The position numbers and the translations under genes are program-made. Positions 1-8,817 of a stretch of 41,615 nt of DNA are shown here, in pieces (the first letter of the stretch is position 1; each line of letters begins with the position of its first letter). Where the stretch lies: positions 1 through 41,615 of the forward strand of contig CALFXR010000064.1 in assembly GCA_937958475.1 (NCBI GenBank), read 5' to 3'. Below the pieces are notes generated by a model. The model was not told the origin of the DNA. It searched no databases and saw only the letters and a list, made by a program, of their open reading frames with translations. The stretch is from an uncultured Mesorhizobium sp. GTDB taxonomy: Bacteria; Pseudomonadota; Alphaproteobacteria; Rhizobiales; Rhizobiaceae.

Positions 1-438
1 ACCGAGCGCATCGTCACCACCGCCGGCCTGGTCGGCACGGTCGACCTGGCGCTCAGGCTCGCCGCTGACTACGCCCGCGAGCGCAAGGTGTTCGGCGACA
101 CGCCGATCGCGGCCTACCAGGGTCTCCAGTTCCCGTTGGCGCAGGCCTATGCCGAGAACGAGTGCGCCCGGCTGATGAACCGCCATGCTGCCGCCCTCTA
201 CGATGCCGGCCTGCCCTTCGGCAGCCAGGCCAACGTCGCCAAGCTGATCGCCGCGCAGGCTTGCGCCGCCGCGACGGAGCGCGCCATGCAGACCATGGGC
301 GGCATGGGCTATGCGCGCGAGTTCCACGTCGAGCGCCTGTGGCGCGACTGCCGGCTGTTCCGCTTCGCACCGGTTTCCGAGGAGATGATCCTGAACTACA
401 TCGCGCAGCATGAGCTGGGCATGACCAGATCCTACTGA
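1..438 (+). CDS. Acyl-CoA dehydrogenase, C-terminal part (5' end outside window)
   Basis: The frame is open from base 1 and ends in TGA at 436-438, giving about 145 C-terminal residues. They match the all-helical C-terminal domain of flavin acyl-CoA dehydrogenases: the YARERKVFG stretch, then QTMGGMGYAREFHVERLWRD and the closing FAPVSEEMILNYIA. This domain packs against FAD and carries the alpha,beta-dehydrogenation of an acyl-CoA. The catalytic base and start are not in the window, so chain-length preference cannot be judged. An acyl-CoA ligase follows 24 bp downstream on the same strand, which suggests the two act in sequence on one organic acid. Confidence 0.93.
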   Translation, partial: TERIVTTAGLVGTVDLALRLAADYARERKVFGDTPIAAYQGLQFPLAQAYAENECARLMNRHAAALYDAGLPFGSQANVAKLIAAQACAAATERAMQTMGGMGYAREFHVERLWRDCRLFRFAPVSEEMILNYIAQHELGMTRSY

Positions 439-462
439 CCAGGTTTCGAGGGAGGAGCCGCC

Positions 463-1974
463 ATGGTCAATCTGAGCGCCATCATCCGTTTCCACGCGCT
501 GCGCACGCCGGACCGGCTGGCGCTCGTCTACGAGGGACAGCGCATTTCCTATGGCGAACTTCTCAACCGGATCGGGAAGACCGCGCGCTTTCTCAGGTCG
601 AAGGGCATCGGCGAGAACGACATCGTCGCCGTGTTCATGAAGAACAGCGCCGCCTTCCTCGAGCTCTGCTTCGCCGCGAGCCACATCGGAGCGGTGTTCC
701 TGCCGATCAACTTCCGTCTCTCGGGCGAGGAGTGCGCCTTCATCGCCGGCCATGCGGGCGCGAAGCTGCTGATCGCCGACGAGGAGTTTTCCGCTCTCGT
801 CGCCGGCGTCCCCGAAGTCGTCCTTCTCGACGAGGCCTCGCAGAAGGACATGCGTAGCCTGTTCGCCGAGGCGATGCCGGCGGCGCCGATGGTCGTGCGC
901 AAACCGCAGGACCTGTTCCGCCTCATGTACACGTCGGGCACCACCGACCGGCCGAAGGGCGTCGTCCACACCTACGAGAACTTTTACTGGAAATCGATGG
1001 AGCACGTGATCGCGCTGGAGCTGTCGGCGAAGGATCGGCTGCTCGCCGTTGGACCGCTCTACCATGTCGGCGCCTTCGACCTGCCTGGCGTCGCGGTATG
1101 GTGGGTCGGCGGCTCGATCGTGCTGCACCGGCAGTTCGACGAGGCCGCCGCGCTCGCGGCCATCGAGGCCGAGCGCATCACCTGCGCCTGGTTCGCGCCG
1201 ATGATGGTCGGCCGCATGCTGGCGCTGCCCGATCGCGGCCGCTACGACCTGTCCTCCTTCAGATGGTGCATCGCCGGCGGCGAGAAGACGCCGGAGGGCC
1301 GCATCCGCGACTTCGCCGGACTGTTCGTCAACGGCCGCTTCATCGACGGCTACGGGCTGACCGAGACCTGCTCCGGCGACACGCTGATGGAGGCCGGCCG
1401 CGAGATCGAAAAGATCGGCTCGACGGGCCGCGCCATGCCGCACGTCCAGGTCGAAATCCGCGACGACGAGGGCAGGGCGCTTCCGCCGGGCGTCGAGGGC
1501 GAGATCTGCCTGCGCGGCCCCAAGGTCACAGGTGGCTACTGGAAGGACCCGGAAAAGACGGCGAGGAGCTTCTTCGGCGACTGGTTCCGCAGCGGCGACG
1601 TCGGTGTCCTCGACGAGGAAGGTTTCCTCACCATCACCGACCGCAAGAAGGACATGATCATTTCCGGCGGCGAGAACATCGCCTCGAGCGAGGTCGAGCG
1701 CGTCATCTATGGACTGCCCGAGGTCGCCGAATGCGCGGTGATCGGCCTGCCCGACGAGACGTGGGGCGAGCGCCCGGCGGCCGTGGTCGTGCTGAAGCCC
1801 GGCACAGCCGTCAGCGCCGAAGACGTGATCGCCGCCTGCGGTGCCAAGCTCGCCCGCTTCAAGGTGCCGAAGGAAGTCCATTTCCGCGACAGCCTGCCGC
1901 GCAACCCATCCGGCAAGGTGCTGAAGCGGGTGTTGCGGGACGAGATGACGGCCCCGGCGGAAGGCCGCGGCTAG
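463..1974 (+). CDS. AMP-forming acyl-CoA synthetase/ligase (ANL superfamily)
   Basis: This 503-residue enzyme should activate a carboxylic acid to its CoA thioester through an acyl-adenylate. The P-loop-like motif YTSGTTDRPKG lies at residues 156-166, GYGLTET follows in the middle, DRKKDMIISGGENI forms the hinge region, and the A10 motif NPSGKV has its catalytic lysine at K485. All core motifs are intact and the length is normal for the family. The ATG has a strong ribosome site (GGAGGAG at 451-457, 5 nt spacing). It lies between the acyl-CoA dehydrogenase and a MmgE/PrpD gene, probably in one operon. The acid it activates cannot be read from sequence. Confidence 0.93.
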   Translation: MVNLSAIIRFHALRTPDRLALVYEGQRISYGELLNRIGKTARFLRSKGIGENDIVAVFMKNSAAFLELCFAASHIGAVFLPINFRLSGEECAFIAGHAGAKLLIADEEFSALVAGVPEVVLLDEASQKDMRSLFAEAMPAAPMVVRKPQDLFRLMYTSGTTDRPKGVVHTYENFYWKSMEHVIALELSAKDRLLAVGPLYHVGAFDLPGVAVWWVGGSIVLHRQFDEAAALAAIEAERITCAWFAPMMVGRMLALPDRGRYDLSSFRWCIAGGEKTPEGRIRDFAGLFVNGRFIDGYGLTETCSGDTLMEAGREIEKIGSTGRAMPHVQVEIRDDEGRALPPGVEGEICLRGPKVTGGYWKDPEKTARSFFGDWFRSGDVGVLDEEGFLTITDRKKDMIISGGENIASSEVERVIYGLPEVAECAVIGLPDETWGERPAAVVVLKPGTAVSAEDVIAACGAKLARFKVPKEVHFRDSLPRNPSGKVLKRVLRDEMTAPAEGRG

Positions 1975-2003
1975 GCGAGGATCGGAACGAGGAGGAACAG
2001 GAC

Positions 2004-3359
2004 ATGACGCTCAGCGAACGCATCGGCGAGTTCGTCGCCGGCCTCGACACGGGCAGGCTCCCGCCGGAGGTGGTCGAGAAGGCCCGCACCTGCCTGCTCA
2101 ACGGCTACGGCATCGGGCTCGGCTGCCACGATACGCCCTATGCGCCGGTGGCGCGCGCCGCCGCGCTCGCGCTCGACGGCGAGCGCTCGGACGGTGCGAC
2201 GCTGCTCGGCCACGGCGGCAAGGTCGCCATCTCCGGCGCGACACTGGCAAACGCCGCGCTCTTCCACGGCCGCGGCCAGGAGGACACCTGCGGCGCCGCC
2301 CATCTCGGCGCCATCATGATCCCGATGCTGACGGCGCTGGTCGAATCGCGGGGCTACCCGCTGGACCGGCTGATCCCGGCGCTCGTCGCCGGCTACGAGA
2401 CCGGCGGCCTGCTCGAGCAGGCGTTCTCCGGCAAGACCACGCCGAGGGGCTTGCGTTCTTCGCCGCTCTACGGCTCGATCGCCGCGGCGGCCGCCGCCGC
2501 GCGGATGATGGCCCTGTCGCCCGAACGCGCCGCCGCCGCGATCGGCAACGCCGCCTCCTTCACCGGCGGCATCCTGCAGACCTTCGCCGACGGCACCGAC
2601 GAGTGGCGCTACCAGGTCGGCTGGGCCGCCCGCAACGGCCTCGTCGCCGCCGAGCTTGCGGCGCACGGCTCTGTCACTGCTCCGCATGCGCTGGAAGGCC
2701 CGAGCGGCTTCGCCAGGGCGTTTGCCGGCGTCGAATGCGACGTCGAGGCGCTCGCCGCCAGGCTCGGGCGCGACTGGTCCATCCATCGCGTCACCTTCAA
2801 GCCCTATCCGGTCTGCGCCTTCAATCAGACGCCGGTGACGGCGGCGCTCGAGCTTCGCGCGAGGATCGCCGGCCGGCCGGTGCGGTCGGCACGGGTGCGC
2901 ATGAACCCCTACGAGACCGGCTATGCCGGCATGGATTCGAAGGGACCCTTCAGCACCATCGGCGGTACTCTGATGAGCATCCCGTTCTGCATCGCGCTGA
3001 CGTTGCTGCGCGGCGATCCGACCATGCAGGCGATGACGAACTACGACGACGCCGCGGTCAACGCCCTCGTCGGCCGCATCGACCTGATCCCCGACGAGGG
3101 CGTGGCGCGGCTTTGTTGCATCATCGAGACGGAACTCGAGGACGGTTCGACCGAGACGATCGACAAGCACGTCACGACCGACGACTTCAATTTCGATCGC
3201 GCCGGCGTCTCGGTCCTCGTGCGCCGCATCGGGCGCGAGCAGGGCGTGCCAGCGGAGGCCTACGATCATATCGAGCGCTTCGCCGAGACGCTGCCAAACG
3301 CCGATATCGGCCTGGTGCTGTCGGCGTTCGCCCTTTGTCCACCTACCAGAGCCAGCTAG
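2004..3359 (+). CDS. MmgE/PrpD family protein
   Basis: This 451-residue protein belongs to the MmgE/PrpD family, whose known members include 2-methylcitrate dehydratase and cis-aconitate decarboxylase-like enzymes. Family hallmarks are the HGRGQEDT segment (HxxxxDD-like), the helical GSIAAAAAAARMMALSPE stretch and the FKPYPVCAFNQTPV motif. The ATG at 2004 is preferred because AGGAGGA sits 8 nt upstream; the frame stays open further 5' but overlaps the ligase gene. It lies 29 bp after the ligase and is probably co-transcribed. It likely acts as a dehydratase or isomerase on a tricarboxylate- or hydroxy-acid-like intermediate, but the substrate is unknown. Confidence 0.88.
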   Translation: MTLSERIGEFVAGLDTGRLPPEVVEKARTCLLNGYGIGLGCHDTPYAPVARAAALALDGERSDGATLLGHGGKVAISGATLANAALFHGRGQEDTCGAAHLGAIMIPMLTALVESRGYPLDRLIPALVAGYETGGLLEQAFSGKTTPRGLRSSPLYGSIAAAAAAARMMALSPERAAAAIGNAASFTGGILQTFADGTDEWRYQVGWAARNGLVAAELAAHGSVTAPHALEGPSGFARAFAGVECDVEALAARLGRDWSIHRVTFKPYPVCAFNQTPVTAALELRARIAGRPVRSARVRMNPYETGYAGMDSKGPFSTIGGTLMSIPFCIALTLLRGDPTMQAMTNYDDAAVNALVGRIDLIPDEGVARLCCIIETELEDGSTETIDKHVTTDDFNFDRAGVSVLVRRIGREQGVPAEAYDHIERFAETLPNADIGLVLSAFALCPPTRAS

Positions 3360-3399
3360 ACTGTCACACAAGGCAGCGCGAACCGCGCGGGAGAGTTGA

Positions 3400-4071
3400 T
3401 TGGAAGCCGTGAGACGCCGTCAGACTACGAAGAAGCCGAAGCGACAGGAAAACGCCGAGGCCAAGTACAGCGCCCTGCTTCATGCCGCTGCGCGGGTGGT
3501 CGGCGAACACGGCTACATGGGAGCTTCCATCTCGCGCATTACCGCCGAGGCCAACGTCGCCCAGGGCACCTTCTACTCCTACTTCGAGAACCGCCAGGAC
3601 CTCTTCGACCAGTTGTTGCCGAAGATGGGCGTGGAGATGCTCGAGTTCATCAAGGCGCGCACGCGCGGCGTCGACGACACGATCGAGCGCGAACGCAAGG
3701 GCTTTCTCGCCTTCTTCGATTTCATCGTGCAGAATCCGGACTTCCTGCGGGTGCTTAACGAAGCCGAGCAACTGGCGCCCGCTGGCCACAAGGCGCATTT
3801 CGACATCGTCTCGCAGAACTATCTCGCGGCCCTCATGCGGGATTGGGACCACGGCCAGTATCCCGGCTTCGACGCCGCCGAGTTGGAAGTGATCGTCTAT
3901 ATCCTGCTTGCCGCACGCTCCTACCTCGCTCTGCGCTACGCCCGAGACGGCGAGAAGATCGTGCCGATCCCGGGCTGGGTGACGGACGCCTACATCAAGT
4001 TCGTCATGTATGGGCTCTGCGGCCAGCCGCCGTCGGACGGCGAGGGCAAGGACGGGCGCAGGAAGCGCTGA
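3400..4071 (+). CDS. TetR/AcrR family transcriptional regulator
   Basis: This 223-residue regulator has a basic N-terminal tail (RRRQTTKKPKRQ), then a TetR helix-turn-helix at about residues 25-70 with the typical GASISRITAEANVAQGTFYS core followed by YFENRQDLFD. The C-terminal ligand domain is divergent, as usual in the family. The likely start is TTG at 3400, with GGGAGAG just upstream; GTG at 3409 is the alternative. It follows the MmgE/PrpD gene by 40 bp on the same strand and precedes the substrate-binding protein gene by 195 bp, so it may control the acyl-CoA genes, the import genes or both. The effector is unknown. Confidence 0.9.
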   Translation: MEAVRRRQTTKKPKRQENAEAKYSALLHAAARVVGEHGYMGASISRITAEANVAQGTFYSYFENRQDLFDQLLPKMGVEMLEFIKARTRGVDDTIERERKGFLAFFDFIVQNPDFLRVLNEAEQLAPAGHKAHFDIVSQNYLAALMRDWDHGQYPGFDAAELEVIVYILLAARSYLALRYARDGEKIVPIPGWVTDAYIKFVMYGLCGQPPSDGEGKDGRRKR

Positions 4072-4137
4072 GCGGGTCCTGGAGCGTCGGGCAAACGGAT
4101 CGGCGCCGGACCCTTTTTCGAACCTTTCGGCGGCAGG

Positions 4138-4170
4138 GCGGAGAAAATCATACTTAAAGATATATTGAAT
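4138..4170 (+). promoter_or_regulatory. AT-rich island, possible promoter of the substrate-binding protein gene
   Basis: The 195-bp gap between the TetR gene and the next start contains one AT-rich patch in otherwise GC-rich DNA (4146-4170). It includes TATATT at 4161-4166, usable as a -10 element. No good -35 sits 17 bp upstream. Placement suits transcription of the downstream binding-protein gene, but the call rests on composition and one hexamer. Confidence 0.3.
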
Positions 4171-4266
4171 CTCGCTGGGGATCAGCGTCCGGCCGGCTAT
4201 TTCCTAACCTGAAGCCGTCATTTCCCGCGCCGCTGGGGCGACGCCGGGATGCTTAGGGAGGAATAG

Positions 4267-5526
4267 ATGAAGAGATTTCTCACGGCTTCTGTGGCGATCG
4301 GCGCCATCCTCGCCGGTAGCCCGGCGTTCGCTGAAGACACGATCAAGATCGGTATCCTGGTAGCCCTCGAAGGCGCATTCGCCGACGGCGGCAAGGACGG
4401 CGTGCGCAACGTCGAACTGGCGCTGCGGCAGGTCAACAACATGGTCGCCGGCAAGAAGATCGAGACGGTCGTCGCGGCGACCGACACCACGCCGGACACC
4501 ACGATCCGCCAGGCGCGCAAGCTGATCGAGCAGGACAAGGTCGACTTCATCGTCGGCCCGCTGTCGGGCTCGGAAGGCATCGCCATGCGCGACTACGCCA
4601 AGACGATCCCGGACAAGACCGTCATCAACGGCATCTCCGGCGCGCTTGAGACGACCTGGGTCGACCCGGCGCCGAACTTCTTCCGTTTCAACCTCGACGG
4701 CTCGCAGTGGGGCTACGGCCTCGGCAGCTACGTGGTCAAGGAGAAGGGCTGGAAGAAGGTCGCCACCGTCGCCGCAGACTACTCGTTCGGCTACACCAAC
4801 TTCCTCGGCTTCGCGGTCGACTTCTGCAAGGCAGGCGGCGACATCGTCGAGCGCTTCTGGGTGCCGCTCGGCTCGTCGGACTTCGGCGGCGTCATCGCGG
4901 CGCTCCCTGACGACGTCGACGCAATCTACCTCGGCGTCGGCGGCACCGACGCCATTAACTTCCTCAACCAGTACGAACAGGCCGGCGCCGAGACCAACCT
5001 GATCGGCGGCACCATCATGGCCGACCAGACGGTGCTGACGTCGAAGGGCCGCGCCAAGGACGCCCTTGCCGGCACGCCGACCTCCGGACCCTTCGCCAAC
5101 GACAACCCGGATCCGGCCTGGCAGTCCTACGTGAAGCTCTACCAGGACGGCTTCCCGGAGGCCGAGCGTTTCCCGAGCCCGTCGCTGTTCGGTCTCGGCT
5201 ACTACACGGCGACGCTGGCGGCGCTCAAGGCGCTCGACCAGATCGGCGGCGATCTCAGCGACGGCCAGAAAAAATTCCACGAGGCCCTGTCCAGCCTCGA
5301 GCTCGAGAGCCCGACGGGTCTGATCAAGCTCAACGAGAACCGCCAGGCTTCCGGCACGGTCTTCGTCACCGAGGTCGTGGAAGGCGCCGACGGCAACCTG
5401 ACCAGCAAGATGGTCGCCAAGGTCGACAACGTCACGCAGACGCTGGGCATGACGCCGGACGAGTTCCGCGCCATGGGCCTGCCGTCGCGCGAGACGCCCG
5501 ACTGCGCCAAGCTGCGCGGCGGCTGA
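4267..5526 (+). CDS. ABC transporter substrate-binding protein, branched-chain amino acid (HAAT) type
   Basis: This 419-residue periplasmic binding protein starts with a signal peptide (charged MKR, hydrophobic core, cleavage near AFA|ED at residues 20-24). The mature part has the type I binding fold of LivJ/LivK and amide-binding relatives: IKIGILVALEGAFADGGKDG, then VDFIVGPLSGSEG and the central NFFRFNLDG segment. It should deliver a ligand to the LivHMGF membrane complex encoded from 7804 on. The ATG is supported by GGGAGGAA directly upstream. Unlike most liv operons, it is separated from its permease genes by an alcohol dehydrogenase and an AraC gene. Ligand unknown; family members bind amino acids, amides, aromatic acids and other small organics. 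Confidence 0.92.
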   Translation: MKRFLTASVAIGAILAGSPAFAEDTIKIGILVALEGAFADGGKDGVRNVELALRQVNNMVAGKKIETVVAATDTTPDTTIRQARKLIEQDKVDFIVGPLSGSEGIAMRDYAKTIPDKTVINGISGALETTWVDPAPNFFRFNLDGSQWGYGLGSYVVKEKGWKKVATVAADYSFGYTNFLGFAVDFCKAGGDIVERFWVPLGSSDFGGVIAALPDDVDAIYLGVGGTDAINFLNQYEQAGAETNLIGGTIMADQTVLTSKGRAKDALAGTPTSGPFANDNPDPAWQSYVKLYQDGFPEAERFPSPSLFGLGYYTATLAALKALDQIGGDLSDGQKKFHEALSSLELESPTGLIKLNENRQASGTVFVTEVVEGADGNLTSKMVAKVDNVTQTLGMTPDEFRAMGLPSRETPDCAKLRGG

Positions 5527-5538
5527 TCGCCAGACATC

Positions 5539-5608
5539 ACGGGGCCGGCGGCCTGCTGGCCCCCGTCATCGACTGCGAACGCCCCTGCCGTCTCCGGTGA
5601 CGGCAGGG
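5539..5608 (+). terminator. Two consecutive GC-rich hairpins after the binding-protein gene
   Basis: The first hairpin pairs GGGGCC (5541-5546) with GGCCCC (5558-5563) and can extend with one bulge. The second is a perfect 9-bp stem, CCCTGCCGT (5583-5591) with ACGGCAGGG (5600-5608), and an 8-nt loop. Neither is followed by a T-run. They more likely protect the binding-protein mRNA 3' end or cause partial termination, so that the binding protein exceeds the downstream products. Confidence 0.45.
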
Positions 5609-5623
5609 CGAGTACCGGTGGTC

Positions 5624-6757
5624 ATGTCGCTCATCACGTATCTCTCGCGCGTCCATTTTGCCGACAGCGTCCTCGAGGACGCCATCGAGGCGGAACTGGA
5701 CTACCAGCGCATCGCACGACCGCTGGTGATCACGGACCAGAGCCTGCAGGGCAGGGCGTTCGAGCGTCTGCTCGACGCATTGCCGGAGCAGGTCAGGCCG
5801 AATGTCCTCGACGTCCCGCCCTCGACCGGCCGGGAGGAGGATCTGCTCGCGGCGGCGCAACTGTTTGCGACGGGGCGATGCGACGGCATCATCGGCTTTG
5901 GCGGCGCCACGGCGATCGATCTCGCCAAGATCCTGTCGCTCACCGGCGCCGATCCCGCCGCCCTGACCCGACGTCTCGACGGCGCCGGCGCGCCGGTCCG
6001 CATGCGGGCCGTGGGGTCGCCAGCGATCGTCGTTCCCACCAGCGCGGCGAGCGGCGCGGGCTTGAGCCGCTGTGCCGGAATCGTGCGCAGCGACGGACGT
6101 CGCGTCACCATGATCGGCGCGCCGATGCTGCCTGCAGCGGCGCTGTGCGATCCCACACTGATGGGCGAGGAGCCGCGCGAGGCGGTCGCCGCGGCGGGCA
6201 TGGACGTCATCGTACACTGCATCGAGACCTATCTCTGCGCTGACTGGAATCCGCCCGCCGACGGCATCGCGCTCGAAGGGCTGCGGCGGGCGTCCTCCGT
6301 GCTCGAACGCGCTGTAGCCGAACGCAACGATCTCGGTGCGCGGCGCGAATTGCTGGCCGCAGCGCTGAACGGCGCGCTCGCCGAGGAGAAGGGGCTGGGC
6401 GGCATCCATGCGCTCGCCCATGCGCTGGAGGAGACCCCGACCGCGGCGGCGGCGCGCCATGGACGCTTCCATGCCGCTCTGGCGCCCCAGGTCCTCAACT
6501 TCAACGCGCCGGCGGTCGGCGAGCGCTACCGGCTGATCAAGGAAGCCATGCGCTTGCCGGCAAAGGCGGACCTGCCGCAGGCGGTCGCCGATCTCGGCCA
6601 GCGCCTGGCGCTGCCGATCCGCCTCGGCATGGCCGGTGTCGGGCGGACAACGCTCGATCCCATCTCTCGGCGCGCCGAGGCCGACCCGGCGAACCGGACG
6701 AACCCGCGGCTGGCCACCGCGGGCGACTACAGGGCGATGTTGGAGGCGGCATTTTGA
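5624..6757 (+). CDS. Iron-containing alcohol dehydrogenase family protein
   Basis: This group III (iron-dependent) NAD(P)-linked dehydrogenase has about 377 residues. The dinucleotide-binding loop reads GFGGATAIDLAK (usually GGGSxxDxAK). The metal-binding residues look complete: an aspartate and histidine four apart in GMDVIVHCIE, HALAH, and the later RHGRFH. The family includes lactaldehyde and 1,3-propanediol dehydrogenases and maleylacetate reductase, so the substrate is open. ATG 5624 is chosen; GTG at 5597 lies inside the upstream hairpin and would add nine residues. It sits 97 bp after the binding-protein gene and 78 bp before the AraC gene, so it is likely part of the same catabolic unit. 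Confidence 0.87.
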   Translation: MSLITYLSRVHFADSVLEDAIEAELDYQRIARPLVITDQSLQGRAFERLLDALPEQVRPNVLDVPPSTGREEDLLAAAQLFATGRCDGIIGFGGATAIDLAKILSLTGADPAALTRRLDGAGAPVRMRAVGSPAIVVPTSAASGAGLSRCAGIVRSDGRRVTMIGAPMLPAAALCDPTLMGEEPREAVAAAGMDVIVHCIETYLCADWNPPADGIALEGLRRASSVLERAVAERNDLGARRELLAAALNGALAEEKGLGGIHALAHALEETPTAAAARHGRFHAALAPQVLNFNAPAVGERYRLIKEAMRLPAKADLPQAVADLGQRLALPIRLGMAGVGRTTLDPISRRAEADPANRTNPRLATAGDYRAMLEAAF

Positions 6758-6835
6758 TCGGGGTTTTTGACTTTCCCATAACGCTGGGTCAATCTTGATG
6801 GCTGAGTGCATCGCCAGAATGCATCGGGGAGGAAG

Positions 6836-7672
6836 ATGAGTACTGCAGTAGCGGTGCTACACGGCTCCTTCGGTCGTGTGTGCCTGTACAACATGGACCG
6901 GGCGATGGTGCTGCACGCGCATCGCGAGGGGCATCTGGTCTATTTCGTCGAAGGCGCTCCGGCGGAGATGGTGGTCGAAGGCAAGGCCTTCCCCATCTCG
7001 CCGGGCCAGGCTGTCGCCATAAGTCCCTGGCAACCACACTACTATCGCCCCCGGTCGAACGGAACGCTGCTGGCGCTGGTGCTCTACATCAAGCCGAGCT
7101 GGTTCCTCGAGGCGGCGCGGCGGGCGACCTCGTCGCTGCGCTTCGGTCGCGTCGCCATCGAGGCCAACGATCCGATCACGCGCCACGTCTTCCGCATCGC
7201 CCGGGCAATGCTCGAGGACGGCGACGGCGGCGGCAACGTCGAGGACGTGCTCTGCGCGCTCACCCAGGCCTGCTTCGACCAGTCGTGGCAATGGACGCAC
7301 GAGGGCACTGCCTTCGTCGGCCGGCCGCTTCCGGTCTGGGATTTCCGGGTACGTACCTCGCTTCGGCTGATGCGCGAGGGCGTCGGGCTGACCACTCTCG
7401 ACGAGATCGCACGCAAGGCCGGCCTGTCGCGGCCGCATTTCTTCAAGCTGTTCCGCCAGCATGTCGGGGTGACGCCGAACATATACATGAACGCCCTGCG
7501 CATGGAGACGGCGATCCACCGGCTCTCGGCGTCGCACGACGCCGTCACCGCGATCGGCCTCGATCTCGGCTTCTCCAGCCAGGCGAGCTTCTCCCGCTTC
7601 TTCATCGCCAACGGCGTGGTCGCTCCGTCGGACTACCGCCGGAGCGTCACGGTGGCGGCTGCCCTCGACTGA
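6836..7672 (+). CDS. AraC family transcriptional regulator
   Basis: This 278-residue regulator has an N-terminal cupin-like sensing half (HAHREGHLVYFVEG, then FPISPGQAVAISPWQPHYYRP) and a C-terminal double helix-turn-helix (LDEIARKAGLSRPHFFKLFRQ, then AIGLDLGFSSQASFSRFF). ATG 6836 is preferred because GGGAGGAAG lies just upstream; the frame also allows GTG 6806. The 78-bp gap before it carries TTGAC (6767-6771) and its inverted partner GTCAA (6788-6792), a possible promoter or operator. It lies directly upstream of the long liv/Mo-hydroxylase gene run and is the best candidate for its activator. Inducer unknown. Confidence 0.92.
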   Translation: MSTAVAVLHGSFGRVCLYNMDRAMVLHAHREGHLVYFVEGAPAEMVVEGKAFPISPGQAVAISPWQPHYYRPRSNGTLLALVLYIKPSWFLEAARRATSSLRFGRVAIEANDPITRHVFRIARAMLEDGDGGGNVEDVLCALTQACFDQSWQWTHEGTAFVGRPLPVWDFRVRTSLRLMREGVGLTTLDEIARKAGLSRPHFFKLFRQHVGVTPNIYMNALRMETAIHRLSASHDAVTAIGLDLGFSSQASFSRFFIANGVVAPSDYRRSVTVAAALD

Positions 7673-7803
7673 AAAAGGCCGACTATGGGCGACGGTGCGA
7701 AACTGAAAGGTATGCCGGTCTCCGACGCCCCGCCTAGACTGTGGGCCTATGCGGGGGGACCCGTCACCTGAGGGCGGCGGGACGCAGCGGGCAGGAGCGG
7801 TTG

Positions 7804-8817
7804 ATGGGAGAATTCATGCAGCGCCACCCAGCCTGGTCGGTCGTTCTGACCTTCCTGGCGGCGGTGCTGCTGTGGGCGATCTTCGCGCCCTGGCCGGACG
7901 GGTTGGAAGAGGTCTTCGGCCGCAAGCGCATCTTTCTCAACGCCGTCTTCTCGGGCGTCACTCTGGGCGGACTCTACTTCCTCGTGGCCAGCGGCTTCAC
8001 GCTGATCTTCGGCCTGATGCGCAACGTCAATCTCGCCCACGGCTCGCTCTATCTGATCGGCGGCTATCTCGGTTTCGAGTTCTCCGAGGCGACCGGCCTC
8101 TGGCTGCTCTCCTTCGTCTTCGTCTTCATCGTCGTCGGCCTGATCGGCGTCGTCCTGCAATATGTCGTCTTCCGCCGGATGGAGGGCGAGGACCTGCGCC
8201 AGACCCTCGTCACCATAGGCCTGTCGATCGTCTTCGCCGACATATTGTTGTGGATCTGGGGCGGCCAGTCCTACACGATCCTGACGCCGGACTGGCTGAG
8301 CGGGCCGACCAAGCTGCCCGTCATCTCCTCCATCAAGTCGAACGGCGAAGTGGTCTACCTCTCCTATCCGGCCGTTCGTATCGCCATCCTGGCTGCGGCG
8401 ATCGTCATCGGCGTGCTGATGTGGCTGGCGCTCAACCGCACGCGCATCGGCATGCTGATCCGCGCCGGCGTCGACGATCGCGAGATGCTCGCGGCGTCGG
8501 GCGTGCGCATCCAGTTCGTCTTCGTCGCCGTTTTCGCCTTCGGAGCGGGGCTTGCCGGCATTGGCGGCATCGTTGGCGGGACGTTCCAGTCGCTGTCGCC
8601 GGGCGAGGACGTCCGCTTCCTGCTGGCGTCGCTGGTCGTGGTGATCGTCGGCGGCATGGGCTCGATCCCTGGTGCCGCGCTCGGAGCGCTGGTCATCGGC
8701 CTCGCCGAACAACTCGGCTCGGTCTACGCGCCGACCTACTCGGTCGTGTTCACCTTCCTCATCATGGCAGTCGTGCTGGCGTTCCGTCCGCAGGGCCTAC
8801 TCGGCGGAGGGCGCTAG
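7804..8817 (+). CDS. livH: Branched-chain amino acid ABC transporter permease, LivH type
   Basis: This inner-membrane permease has 337 residues. An N-terminal membrane segment (about residues 9-25) precedes the LivH core, beginning FLNAVFSGVTLGGLYFLVASGFTLIFG and including NLAHGSLYLIGGY, with several later hydrophobic helices. The EAA-like cytoplasmic loop GVDDREMLAASGVRI contacts the ATPases. ATG 7804 is preferred over upstream GTG 7741 because AGGAG lies at proper distance. The gene opens the long co-directional run; the 131 bp before it hold no strong sigma70 promoter that I can see. It should pair with LivM to import the ligand of the upstream binding protein. Confidence 0.9.
   Translation: MGEFMQRHPAWSVVLTFLAAVLLWAIFAPWPDGLEEVFGRKRIFLNAVFSGVTLGGLYFLVASGFTLIFGLMRNVNLAHGSLYLIGGYLGFEFSEATGLWLLSFVFVFIVVGLIGVVLQYVVFRRMEGEDLRQTLVTIGLSIVFADILLWIWGGQSYTILTPDWLSGPTKLPVISSIKSNGEVVYLSYPAVRIAILAAAIVIGVLMWLALNRTRIGMLIRAGVDDREMLAASGVRIQFVFVAVFAFGAGLAGIGGIVGGTFQSLSPGEDVRFLLASLVVVIVGGMGSIPGAALGALVIGLAEQLGSVYAPTYSVVFTFLIMAVVLAFRPQGLLGGGR

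Noticed and set aside
1971..3371. 466-codon antisense frame opposite MmgE/PrpD
   Set aside because: No ribosome site or family resemblance; the sense gene is well supported.
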